Below, piece after piece: positions 1-8,455 of a DNA stretch of 64,000 bases (positions within the stretch are counted from its first letter, which is position 1; each line of letters starts with the position of its first letter). Source of the stretch: Noviherbaspirillum sp. UKPF54 (GTDB lineage: Bacteria; Pseudomonadota; Gammaproteobacteria; Burkholderiales; Burkholderiaceae_D); NCBI RefSeq assembly GCF_007874125.1, contig NZ_CP040128.1, positions 4,402,001 through 4,466,000 on the forward strand, in the 5' to 3' direction. Under the pieces are notes generated by a model. The model saw only the letters and a list, made by a program, of their open reading frames with translations, made no database searches and was not told where the DNA came from. The translations under genes and the position numbers were made by a program.

Positions 1-2018
1 GTGGAAACGTCCACGCGCGGCTGGAAGTACATCACGAACTGGTCGTATTCCAGCGCATGGCGGAGTTCCGCCTCGTTGCGATGGCGCTGGAGGATGGCTT
101 CCGAGTATTGCTGGTCGAAGAAGCGGTAGGTGCCTTTGCCAGTGGTCTTGACTGAATACATCGCGATGTCGGCATTGTTGAGCAGCGTGTTGGCGTCCGT
201 GCCGTTGATCGGATACAGGCTGATCCCGATTGACGCGCCGATCGAGCGCGTGCCCTGGGTGATGCGAAACTCGGTGCGGAAGGCGTCCAAGATGCGGTCG
301 GCTACGTGTGCGGCATCCAATGCGTGACCGATGCGTTCGAGAATGACGAGAAACTCGTCGCCGCCGATGCGCACCACGTGGTCGTGCGGCCGGGTCGCGT
401 CGCGCAGCCGCTGCGCCGCGTTGCGCAGGATGTCGTCGCCGGCGCTGTGCCCCATCGTGTCGTTGACCGCCTTGAATCCGTCGAGGTCAATGAACAGCAG
501 CGCGATCATGCGGCGTGCGATGGCGGCCTGGTCGACAGCACGCGGCAGGTAGGAATTGAGCCAGTGCCGGTTGGGCAGCCCGGTCAGCGCATCCTCATTG
601 CCGCGGCGTTCCAGCTCGGCCACATGGGTTTTTAACTGACTAATGTCGCGCAGGGTGATTGCCAGATCGTCGTTCGGGCGGGAGATGCGGATATGCAGCC
701 ATTTGGGACCGTTCTCCACCCCGAGGGCAGCCATTTCGGATTCGCCCTCGTAGAAGCGTGTTTTCATCGCCCGGCACAGCATGCGCATGGCGCGCTCGGC
801 AGCCACGCCTTGGTACATCAGGGAAATCTTTTGGCCGATAAGTTCTTCCCGGCGATAACGCAAGAGGTTCGCGCCGCGTTCGTTGCAGTCGATGATTTCA
901 AAGTCGTCGATTCTCTCGTTGGTGCCATAGACCGGATGCGCAATGAGGAAACCGTCGTTGCCGACTTCCGTTGCTATTCGGTAAGTGGATTGCATCACCA
1001 GCAACTCATGCCGCCGCCACATAATGTGCAGCGTCACGAGCATTGCAATCAACGTCACCAGCGCTAGCAAGGCCGTTGCCCACCAGCCTTGCCTGAGCGA
1101 CTCTTTCCGGTCCGCCCAATATGGCGCAAGGGCGGTTTCCTCATCGATACCTGCGACGGTGATCATTTTGTAACCGGAAGTAGCGTGCCAGCCAACAAAA
1201 CGCGTGCGTTGGTCGGCAAACCACTCTTTTCCGTTCAGAACTGTGCTGCCGGCAGAGGCGGAGAATGGCAGTGAATGCAGCACGGCGGCCTTGTCGCTAT
1301 GGGGAAGAAACACCTCGTCGCCGATCCGGGCCAGGCGCATCACCTTGTCGGCGCTGAGGATGCCGATGAAGCCGGTATCCTTCAGCACCACTTTGTCGTA
1401 CCCGGAAATAAAATACTCAGGCGCCACCGACACCAGGACAATGCCACGGAAATTGCCGTTTTTATCTTCGAGGCGGCGGGTAAAGGGAACCACCGGGGTT
1501 TTCGAAAAATTGCCGAGGCGCGCGGTGCCAATGTAGAACAAGTCATGCGCGTCGAGTTGGGCCCTGAAATAGGGTTCCTGCGCAATATTGACGCGGCTGG
1601 CGGACGGAATCGTACTGGTACGCAGGTTGCCGGCGGCATCGATGATGCTTACGTAAAAGCCCGCCTGCGCCGTGAACAGCCCGCTACCGCCCATCGATTC
1701 CAGCGGAAAGTTGCCCTCCGTGAGCTCATAGCCATTCTTCACGTACAAGGTGATCTGATCGACCGCTTCCAGTGCGCGGTACAAGTGCTGCGCATAGGCG
1801 CGGCTCAAGGTTTCGGCCTCGCGCAACGCGGCGCGTTCTGTCGCCAATTTTTCCTGCTCCAGTTGTCCCAACAGCAGGTGCCAGCCGATCAGGCACAGGA
1901 CGACGGACTTGAGTGGCCAGAGCAGCAGCAGGCCAAGCTTTTTTCTGAGGAAGGGCCAGTCGCCGAAATTAGATTTCAGCTTGGAGCGCCTGCCGATGCC
2001 GATTTCCGCTGCCGCCAT
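1..2018 (-). CDS. Membrane sensor diguanylate cyclase/phosphodiesterase (Cache-PAS-GGDEF-EAL), truncated by window edge
   Basis: This frame reads from an ATG at 2018 to the left edge without a stop, so the 3' end is missing. A basic N-terminus and a membrane segment at about residues 28-48 precede an extracytoplasmic Cache-like sensor region. A second membrane segment lies near residue 325, followed by a PAS domain. A GGDEF domain then carries an intact RIGGDEFLVIL site (F at residue 556). The EAL domain has just begun at the edge (YFQPRVDVS). The protein would make and/or degrade cyclic di-GMP at the inner membrane in response to a periplasmic ligand. EAL catalytic residues lie outside the window, so phosphodiesterase activity cannot be judged. 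No strong Shine-Dalgarno sequence precedes the chosen start. It is transcribed divergently from the phosphofructokinase gene. Confidence 0.88.
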   Translation of the reverse strand, partial: MAAAEIGIGRRSKLKSNFGDWPFLRKKLGLLLLWPLKSVVLCLIGWHLLLGQLEQEKLATERAALREAETLSRAYAQHLYRALEAVDQITLYVKNGYELTEGNFPLESMGGSGLFTAQAGFYVSIIDAAGNLRTSTIPSASRVNIAQEPYFRAQLDAHDLFYIGTARLGNFSKTPVVPFTRRLEDKNGNFRGIVLVSVAPEYFISGYDKVVLKDTGFIGILSADKVMRLARIGDEVFLPHSDKAAVLHSLPFSASAGSTVLNGKEWFADQRTRFVGWHATSGYKMITVAGIDEETALAPYWADRKESLRQGWWATALLALVTLIAMLVTLHIMWRRHELLVMQSTYRIATEVGNDGFLIAHPVYGTNERIDDFEIIDCNERGANLLRYRREELIGQKISLMYQGVAAERAMRMLCRAMKTRFYEGESEMAALGVENGPKWLHIRISRPNDDLAITLRDISQLKTHVAELERRGNEDALTGLPNRHWLNSYLPRAVDQAAIARRMIALLFIDLDGFKAVNDTMGHSAGDDILRNAAQRLRDATRPHDHVVRIGGDEFLVILERIGHALDAAHVADRILDAFRTEFRITQGTRSIGASIGISLYPINGTDANTLLNNADIAMYSVKTTGKGTYRFFDQQYSEAILQRHRNEAELRHALEYDQFVMYFQPRVDVS

Positions 2019-2266
2019 GAAAAATTTGAAAAAGTGATGTGCGCCGGAAGGACTTTGACAACCAAAAATCAATATCGTTAACCTCATTCAGGGCCGAAAT
2101 TGCAAAAATCTATATCTCTCCCGACAATATGTCGGGCCAATGCCGGCCATCGCGTTCTGAAAGGTTTGAGCATCCTTGGCTAAATATCAGCCATTCCTGC
2201 GCACGTTTCGGCCATACTGGCGAGAACAATGGGTTTGACGCTCAACAATGGATAAGGAGGAATGAA
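2019..2266. other. Divergent intergenic region
   Basis: This stretch of about 250 bp separates the leftward GGDEF/EAL gene from the rightward phosphofructokinase gene and must hold both promoters. A clear Shine-Dalgarno sequence (AAGGAGG, near 2254-2260) serves the phosphofructokinase start. I could not assign -35/-10 boxes with confidence. Confidence 0.5.
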
Positions 2267-3487
2267 ATGCCTTCCGGAAAAATCCTGGTCGCCCAAGGCG
2301 GCGGCCCCACGGCAGTGATCAACCAGTCGCTGGTCGGCGTGGCGCTGGAGGCGCGGCGCTTTCGCGGCGTCGAACGGGTCTACGGCGCACGCCATGGCGT
2401 GCGCGGCATCATCAACGAAGATTTCGACGACCTGACCCAGGAAACCAGCCACAACCTGGAGCTGGTGGCCAACACGCCGTCGTCGGCGCTCGGTTCCACC
2501 CGCGACAAGCCGGACGCGAAGTATTGCCACGAAATTTTCGAAGTGCTCCGCGCGCACGAGATCGAGCATTTTTTCTACATTGGCGGCAACGACTCGGCCG
2601 ACACCACGCGCATCGTCAGCCTGGAAGCGCAAAAGGCCGGCTATCCGCTGCGCTGCATCCACATTCCGAAGACGATCGACAACGACCTGGTCGGCAACGA
2701 CCACACGCCCGGCTTTCCGTCGGCCGCACGCTTCGTGGCGCAGGCGTTTGCCGGCGCCAATCTCGACAATGCGTCGCTGCCCGGCGTCTATGTCGGCGTG
2801 GTGATGGGGCGCCATGCCGGCTTTTTGACGGCCGCCTCCGCGCTGGGCAAGAAATTCCCCGACGATGGGCCGCACCTGATCTACGTGCCGGAGCGCACCT
2901 TCGCGATCGAGCAGTTCCTGCACGACGTCAAACAGACCTACCAGCGCTTCGGGCGCTGCGTGATCGCCGTTTCCGAAGGCATCCACGATGCCTCGGGCGC
3001 GCCGATGGCCAGCCTGCTGGCCAAGGACATCGAGCGCGACGAGCACGGCAACGTGCAGCTCTCCGGCAGCGGCGCGCTGGCCGACCTGCTGTGCGAAGAA
3101 ATCAAGTCCAAGCTCGGCATCAAGCGCGTGCGCGGCGACACCTTCGGCTACCTGCAGCGCTCCTTCATCGGCTGCGTGTCCGACGTCGACCAGCGCGAGG
3201 CGCGCGAGGTCGGCGAAAAGGCGGTGCAGTTCGCGATGTGGGGCAAGCGCGACGGCTCGGTCGCGATTAAGCGCACCGGCTTTTATTCGGTCGACTACGA
3301 GTTGCTGGCGCTCGACGACGTGGCCGGCAAGACGCGCGTGATGGAGGATGAATTCATCGCGCCGGGCGGCACCGACATCACCGACGCCTTCCGTCTGTAC
3401 CTGCGCCCGCTCCTGGGTTCGGGCATGCCGGACGCGTTCCGCCTGCGGCCCAATCCGGTGCCCAAGGTGAGGAATGCGGCGCGCTGA
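2267..3487 (+). CDS. pfp: 6-phosphofructokinase, pyrophosphate-dependent type
   Basis: A 406-residue protein with the phosphofructokinase A fold. Seen in order are the phosphate loop GGGPTAVINQSL, GGNDSADT, PKTIDNDL with the catalytic Asp pair, MGRHAG, and GYLQRS near the C-terminus. Asp in GGNDS, where ATP enzymes have Gly (GGDGS), and Lys in PKTIDND, where ATP enzymes have Gly, are the known markers of pyrophosphate specificity. The reaction would be reversible phosphorylation of fructose 6-phosphate in the cytoplasm. The start at 2267 is fixed by AAGGAGG just upstream and by the motif starting at the N-terminus. The frame stays open upstream without homology. Many betaproteobacteria lack an ATP-dependent PFK and use this form. 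I infer the donor from the two residues only. Confidence 0.92.
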   Translation: MPSGKILVAQGGGPTAVINQSLVGVALEARRFRGVERVYGARHGVRGIINEDFDDLTQETSHNLELVANTPSSALGSTRDKPDAKYCHEIFEVLRAHEIEHFFYIGGNDSADTTRIVSLEAQKAGYPLRCIHIPKTIDNDLVGNDHTPGFPSAARFVAQAFAGANLDNASLPGVYVGVVMGRHAGFLTAASALGKKFPDDGPHLIYVPERTFAIEQFLHDVKQTYQRFGRCVIAVSEGIHDASGAPMASLLAKDIERDEHGNVQLSGSGALADLLCEEIKSKLGIKRVRGDTFGYLQRSFIGCVSDVDQREAREVGEKAVQFAMWGKRDGSVAIKRTGFYSVDYELLALDDVAGKTRVMEDEFIAPGGTDITDAFRLYLRPLLGSGMPDAFRLRPNPVPKVRNAAR

Positions 3488-3553
3488 GAAGGCGGCGCTG
3501 TCGGGGAAAATAGCGTAACCTGACGCCCGGCCTGTTTTCTATTCGGATTTTTC

Positions 3554-4222
3554 ATGCATGACATTTTGGGCGACTGGCAGCCGCGCCTGATCGCCATGGC
3601 CGGTGCCGGCCAGCAGGACGACGGCGCGCACGACCTCCAGCACCTGCATCGCGTCTGGCGCGTCGCGCGGCAACTGCTGGCCGGGCACGCCGACGCCGAT
3701 GCGCTGGTGGTGCTGGCCGCCTGCTACCTGCACGACCTCGTCAACCTGCCGAAGAACCACCCCGACCGCGCCCGCGCTTCCCGCCTGGCCGCTCAAGCCG
3801 CCTGCAGCCAGCTTGAGCGGGCCGGATTCCCGGGCGACAAGCTGCCGGGCGTGGCGCATGCGATCGAGGCGCACAGCTTTTCCGCGGCGATCGCGCCGGC
3901 GACGATCGAAGCCATGATCGTGCAGGATGCCGACCGGCTCGATGCGCTTGGCGCGGTCGGGCTGGCGCGGCTGTTCTACACGGCGGGGCGGATGGCCTCG
4001 GCCCTGGCCCATCCGGACGACCCGCAGGCGCTCAATCGCGCACCCGATGACCGGACCTATGCCCTCGACCACATCGGCGTCAAGCTGGCGCGCCTGCCTG
4101 CCAGCATGCGCACAGCGGCCGGGCGCAAGCTTGCGCAGGAGCGGCTCGACTGGCTGCTCGCGTTCCGCGCCACTTTCGTCGACGAATGGATCGATGGCGC
4201 CGCCGCCGGCGCGGGAGGATAA
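3554..4222 (+). CDS. HD-domain phosphohydrolase (YedJ-like)
   Basis: A 222-residue HD-superfamily protein. The metal ligands appear as H in AHDLQHLHRV (near residue 22), HD in CYLHDLVNLP (near residue 60), H in AIEAHSF and D in VQDADRLDALG. This is the usual H..HD..H..D pattern. The family hydrolyses phosphate esters such as nucleotides, but the substrate is unknown here. The gene sits 66 bp after pfp and 25 bp before a sirtuin gene on the same strand, so the three may be cotranscribed. The start at 3554 places the first helix in the normal position. Confidence 0.85.
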   Translation: MHDILGDWQPRLIAMAGAGQQDDGAHDLQHLHRVWRVARQLLAGHADADALVVLAACYLHDLVNLPKNHPDRARASRLAAQAACSQLERAGFPGDKLPGVAHAIEAHSFSAAIAPATIEAMIVQDADRLDALGAVGLARLFYTAGRMASALAHPDDPQALNRAPDDRTYALDHIGVKLARLPASMRTAAGRKLAQERLDWLLAFRATFVDEWIDGAAAGAGG

Positions 4223-4247
4223 TGGCGGCAAACTTGCGCACGACCCC

Positions 4248-5084
4248 ATGAGAACTCCCAGTACGGCGGCCACCGCCACCTTCGGCCTGGAACCGGCCGG
4301 CTATCGCCAGTTGCTCGACCAGTTCGCGCATGCCAAGCGCGTCGTGGTGTACAGCGGCGCCGGCATGTCGGCCGATTCGGGGCTGCCCACCTATCGCGGC
4401 GCCGGCGAGCACCTGTGGACCGGCGACGTGCTGCGCAAGGTGGCCACGCCGGCCGGTTTCGCGCGCGACCCGGCCTTCGCGGTCGACTGGTACGTGCATC
4501 AGGCGATGCGGCTGCACACCGCGCAGCCGCATGCCGGCCACTACGCGCTGCTGGAGCTGGAACCGCACTGGACGGTGACGCACGTGACACAAAACGTGGA
4601 CACCTTGCTGGAGCGTGCCGGCTGCTCGGCGGTCGTGCACCTGCACGGTCGCTACGACGAACTCAAGTGCACCCAGTGTTCCTGGCACGCTACCGTGTCC
4701 AGCCCCGATGTGCTGTTCCGGCCCTGCCCGCGTTGCGGCGGTCAGGTGCGCCCGGCCATTGTCTGGATGAGCGAAATGCCGGACCAGCTCGACATGGTCG
4801 AGGCGGAAGCGGCGGCCGCCGAGGCCGACATGGTGCTGGTGGTTGGCACGCCGGCGGAAATGTATCCCGGCGCGGCCGTGGTCGAAACCGCGCATCGCGC
4901 CGGCGCCGCCATCTGCGTCATCAACCCCGAATGGTGCGAGAACCTGCACTACGCGCGCTGGCAGCTGTTCGCCGGCGCGCGCGAGGCGCTGCCAGTGCTG
5001 GTGCGCGACGCGGTCGCGCGCCGGCGGATCGAAGGCAGGCCGATTCCCTGGTACCTGCAATGGCTGCCTGCCTGGGCGAAATAA
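4248..5084 (+). CDS. Sir2-family NAD-dependent protein deacylase
   Basis: A 278-residue sirtuin. Visible motifs are the NAD loop YSGAGMSADSGLPTYRG, TQNVD, the catalytic His in VVHLHGRYDELKC, and a zinc ribbon CTQC...CPRCGG. The later VVGTPAEMYP replaces the usual GTS with GTP, a variation seen in bacterial Sir2-like branches. It would remove acyl groups from lysines using NAD+ in the cytoplasm. The start at 4248 gives about 26 residues before the core. The open frame extends upstream but overlaps the HD gene and lacks homology there. The specific subclass (CobB or other) cannot be settled by eye. Confidence 0.88.
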   Translation: MRTPSTAATATFGLEPAGYRQLLDQFAHAKRVVVYSGAGMSADSGLPTYRGAGEHLWTGDVLRKVATPAGFARDPAFAVDWYVHQAMRLHTAQPHAGHYALLELEPHWTVTHVTQNVDTLLERAGCSAVVHLHGRYDELKCTQCSWHATVSSPDVLFRPCPRCGGQVRPAIVWMSEMPDQLDMVEAEAAAAEADMVLVVGTPAEMYPGAAVVETAHRAGAAICVINPEWCENLHYARWQLFAGAREALPVLVRDAVARRRIEGRPIPWYLQWLPAWAK

Positions 5085-5174
5085 TTCCTTTGCCACTTCC
5101 GCGCCGGTACAATTCCGTTCCCCGCATGGCGCGCCGGATCGGCGCCGTGCCCGGACTATTGGCATTCAGGAAAA

Positions 5175-6014
5175 ATGAACATCAGGATTCACGATGAATT
5201 GCGGGCCTATACCGACCCGCTGACCGCTGGCGAATATGCGGCGCTGGAGCGCAGCATTCTCGCCGAAGGCTGCCGCGACGCGCTGGTATTGTGGGGCGAC
5301 GTGCTGATCGACGGACATAACCGTTATGCGATCTGCAAGAAGCACGGGATCGACTTCAAGACTGTCCAGAACGACAGCTTCGCATCGCTGGAAGACGTGC
5401 AGCTGTGGATGATCGACAACCACCTGGCGCGGCGCAGCGTGACAGATTTCCAGCGTGGCATGTTCGCATTGCGCAAGAAAGCGATTCTTACCGCGCGGGT
5501 CAAGGAGCAGCAGGAAAATCCGGCAGACCCGCAACCGGCCAACGAGCCGGCGAACCAGTCCGAAGCCGCGCCGGCCCCTGCCGCCGCGCAGCCGGCGCTG
5601 AGCACGCGCGAGGATGTCGCCAGGGCCGCCGGCATCAGCAGCAATGCGATCAGCCGGATCGAGAAAATCCAGAAAACCGCCGCGCCCGAACTGGTCGAGG
5701 CGGTCAGGACTGGCGCCATCTCGCTCAATGCCGCCGCCGCGGTGGCCGAGCTGCCGGTCGAGGCGCAGGTCGCCGCCGTCGTGGCCGGGAAACAGGAGCT
5801 GCGGCAGGTCGCCAGGCAGGTGCGCGAGGCGAAATCCCCAGCCAAGCCGCCCCGGACCGAACCAGCGGCAGGCCAGGCGCCAGCGGCGGCGCCGTCCGCC
5901 GATAGTGCCGCGCTGACGACCAGAATCGCCGCGCTGGAAGCGGAAAACAGCGCGCTCAAGGCGCAGGTCGCCACGCTGACCGCCGCACTCGACGAGGCCC
6001 GGCGTCCGGCCTGA
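5175..6014 (+). CDS. Orphan ParB/Spo0J-like N-terminal domain protein with coiled-coil tail
   Basis: A 279-residue protein. Residues 1-100 resemble a ParB-like domain: ALERSILAEGCRDALVLW, the GDVLIDGHNRYAIC box, and IDNHLARRS. A proline/alanine-rich linker (about 116-140) is followed by a helix-turn-helix-like stretch (EDVARAAGISSNAISRIEKI). An Ala/Glu-rich region ends in a short coiled coil (LEAENSALKAQVATL). No ParA gene lies next to it and no parS-like site was noticed, so chromosome partition is unlikely. A DNA-binding or CTP-binding role is inferred. It stands alone between the sirtuin and GMC genes. Confidence 0.7.
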   Translation: MNIRIHDELRAYTDPLTAGEYAALERSILAEGCRDALVLWGDVLIDGHNRYAICKKHGIDFKTVQNDSFASLEDVQLWMIDNHLARRSVTDFQRGMFALRKKAILTARVKEQQENPADPQPANEPANQSEAAPAPAAAQPALSTREDVARAAGISSNAISRIEKIQKTAAPELVEAVRTGAISLNAAAAVAELPVEAQVAAVVAGKQELRQVARQVREAKSPAKPPRTEPAAGQAPAAAPSADSAALTTRIAALEAENSALKAQVATLTAALDEARRPA

Positions 6015-6224
6015 CGGCGACTTGATTGTGCGTTCATGTCATGGCGGCTGTCGTCATTGAACAAGACGGCCGCCGGCGCCTGCACTAGAGTCGGCGCAAT
6101 CGACCGGCGACAGATTGCGAGAACGACAATCATCGGCAGCGCGCTTCCGCCATGCGGCATGTTTCCCGGGACGATGTGACCACGACATGACCGGGGCTGG
6201 CGCCCCGCATCCCCGGGAGGCGCA

Positions 6225-7913
6225 ATGCATACAGATTTTGATTTCATCGTGATCGGTTCCGGCTTCGGTGGCAGCGTGTCGGCGCTGCGCCTGGCGGAAA
6301 AGGGTTACCGCGTCGCCGTCATCGAGCAGGGGCGGCGCTGGACGCCCGACAACCTGCCCAGGAGCACCTGGTCGCTGTCGCGCTGGATGTGGCGCCCGGC
6401 ACTGGGATTGCGCGGCTTTTTCAGCATGCGCTTTTTCAGGCATGTCGTTGTCCTGCACGGCAATGCCGTCGGCGGCGGCTCCATCACGTATGCCAACACG
6501 CTGCTGGTTCCGCCCGACAGGGTCTGGCGCGAAGGAACCTGGGCCGGCCTGAATGACTGGGAAAAGATCATGCCGGCCCATTTTGCGACGGCGCGGCGCA
6601 TGCTCGGCGTGACCACCAACCGCCGCCTGGGGCCAGCCGACCTGCGCCTGCGGGAAATGGCGCAAGCTGCCGGCGTCGCAGCCAGTTACTACCCGACCGA
6701 AGTCGGCGTCTTTTTCGGCAAGGAAGGCGACGCGGCGGGCACCACCTACGCCGACCCGTACTTCGACGGGGAAGGGCCGCCGCGCACCTCCTGCCATGGC
6801 TGCGGCGGCTGCATGGTGGGTTGCCGCCACGGCGCGAAGAATTCGCTCGACCAGAATTACCTGTACCTGGCCGAAAAAAAGGGCGCCGCGCTGTTTGCCG
6901 AAACCAGGGTGGTCGACGTCAGGCCGCTGCACTCGAGGGAAGACGGTGCGGCCGGCTATGCGGTGGAAACGCTGGCGCTGGCCGGCCCGGCGCGCGGGCA
7001 GAGACGCCGCCTGACCTGTCGCGGCGTCGTGTTCGCCGCATCCTCGCTGGGCACGCAGGACTTGCTGTTCCGCCTGCGGGAGAAAAAGTCGCTGCCGCGC
7101 ATTTCGGACGCGCTCGGCCAGCATGTGCGCACCAATGCCGAATCGATCATCGGCATCCGCTTTCCCGGCTCGCAGGTCGACCTGTCCAAAGGCATCGCCA
7201 TCGGCTCGGGCGTGTATGTCGACGAGCATACGCATATCGAGGCGACGCGTTACCCGGCGGGTTCCGACACGATGGGATTGCTCAGCACCGTCATGACGCT
7301 CGGGCGTCCCGGCTGGACGCGCCCGCTCACCTGGCTGGCTACGCTGGCCAGGCTCCTGCTCACCAGGCCGCTCACCACGCTGCGCCTGTTGACGCCGTTC
7401 GGCTTCGCGCGCGAAACGATGATCTTCCTGTGCATGCAGACGCTCGACGGGCATTTGACGATGCGCCTGAAGCGGCGCTGGTTCTGGCCGTTTTCCAGGC
7501 AATTGACCACGCACGGCAAGAAGATCCCGACCTTCATCCCCGCCGCCAACGATTTCGCCGTCAAGGCCGCCCAGGCCACCGGCGGCGTGCCGCTCACATC
7601 GCTCACCGAAATCCTGCTCGATGTGCCGACCACCGCGCATTGCATGGGCGGCGCAGCGATCGGCCGCACGCGCGCTGAGGGCGTGTGCGACGGCAAGAAC
7701 CGCGTGTTCGGTTACTACAACATGTACATCTGCGACGGTTCCATGCTGGGCGCGAACCTCGGCGTCAATCCCAGTCTGACCATCACCGCGCTGACCGAGC
7801 ACGCGATGAGCCATGTCCCGCCGCGCGAGCGGCAGCGTTGGAACGCGACCGGAACGGAAAGCGGGGAAGCTCCGGCACGCCGTACGGCTGACGACAGGGC
7901 GATGGAGGCTTGA
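6225..7913 (+). CDS. GMC-family FAD oxidoreductase with CxxCxxCxxxC cluster
   Basis: A 562-residue flavoprotein. The N-terminal FAD Rossmann motif is VIGSGFGGSVSALRLAEKGY with the acidic end in VIEQGRRW. The second GMC region (GNAVGGGSITYANTL) follows at about residue 80. Near residue 190 the segment CHGCGGCMVGCRHGAKNSL has cysteines spaced CxxCxxCxxxC, like a ferredoxin-type cluster. The C-terminus holds TAHCMGGAAIG and the GMC signature GANLGVNPSLTITALTEHA. The closest named group is cholesterol-oxidase-like GMC proteins. The substrate, a sterol or alcohol, is unknown. It is monocistronic, with a 210-bp upstream gap that shows no clear feature. Confidence 0.85.
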   Translation: MHTDFDFIVIGSGFGGSVSALRLAEKGYRVAVIEQGRRWTPDNLPRSTWSLSRWMWRPALGLRGFFSMRFFRHVVVLHGNAVGGGSITYANTLLVPPDRVWREGTWAGLNDWEKIMPAHFATARRMLGVTTNRRLGPADLRLREMAQAAGVAASYYPTEVGVFFGKEGDAAGTTYADPYFDGEGPPRTSCHGCGGCMVGCRHGAKNSLDQNYLYLAEKKGAALFAETRVVDVRPLHSREDGAAGYAVETLALAGPARGQRRRLTCRGVVFAASSLGTQDLLFRLREKKSLPRISDALGQHVRTNAESIIGIRFPGSQVDLSKGIAIGSGVYVDEHTHIEATRYPAGSDTMGLLSTVMTLGRPGWTRPLTWLATLARLLLTRPLTTLRLLTPFGFARETMIFLCMQTLDGHLTMRLKRRWFWPFSRQLTTHGKKIPTFIPAANDFAVKAAQATGGVPLTSLTEILLDVPTTAHCMGGAAIGRTRAEGVCDGKNRVFGYYNMYICDGSMLGANLGVNPSLTITALTEHAMSHVPPRERQRWNATGTESGEAPARRTADDRAMEA

Positions 7914-7987
7914 TTTCAGTCAAGGGAAATCGAGCCCCGGGCTGCCCGGCCAAAACATCCATGATTAAATAATTTCTCTGTGGATAC

Positions 7988-8446
7988 ATGGCAAGGCAAC
8001 CGGGGTTTCTCATGCTTAATTCAGCGACAACATGCACCAGCAATGCATCATCCCTTTCCTGGACCGACGACCTGCTGACCGGCCATGAACGGATCGACGC
8101 CGATCATCGCAACATCTTTGACATTGCCCATCGTCTGGAAGCGGAAATCATCGCTCCGCCGGAACACTCGAGCGTGGGGGAAGTCCTGGTCGAGCTGATC
8201 GAGTACACGGGCGAGCACTTCCTGCGGGAAGAGGCGATCATGCGCTCGATCGGGTTTTCCGGCTACGACGAACACAAGCGGGAACACGACCTGCTGGTGC
8301 AGAAGGTGAACGCGCTGCATCGCAACTTCATGGACGGCAACGGCGATTCGTCCAGCGAGGTGCTGGACTTTTTACGCATGTGGCTGACGCACCACATCCT
8401 GCACATGGACATGGAACTGGTGCGCGGCATCAAGGCGGCGGAATAA
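7988..8446 (+). CDS. Bacteriohemerythrin-like oxygen/iron-binding protein
   Basis: A 152-residue four-helix hemerythrin domain. Diiron ligand motifs are visible: H in LTGHERIDADHRNIFD, the HFLREE pair with ITEY-like helix (EYTGEHFLREEAIM), H in YDEHKREHDLL, and HHILHMD near the C-terminus. Such proteins bind O2 or buffer iron in the cytoplasm, often near chemotaxis or c-di-GMP proteins. Here the next gene is a c-di-GMP enzyme on the opposite strand. Two starts are possible, ATG at 7988 or at 8012. Neither has a strong ribosome site. Confidence 0.88.
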   Translation: MARQPGFLMLNSATTCTSNASSLSWTDDLLTGHERIDADHRNIFDIAHRLEAEIIAPPEHSSVGEVLVELIEYTGEHFLREEAIMRSIGFSGYDEHKREHDLLVQKVNALHRNFMDGNGDSSSEVLDFLRMWLTHHILHMDMELVRGIKAAE

Positions 8447-8455
8447 GGGACGCGT

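Noticed and set aside
6054..7814. 586-residue minus-strand frame opposite the GMC oxidoreductase gene
   Set aside because: Low-complexity Arg/Ala/Gly composition and no motif. The plus-strand gene explains the sequence.
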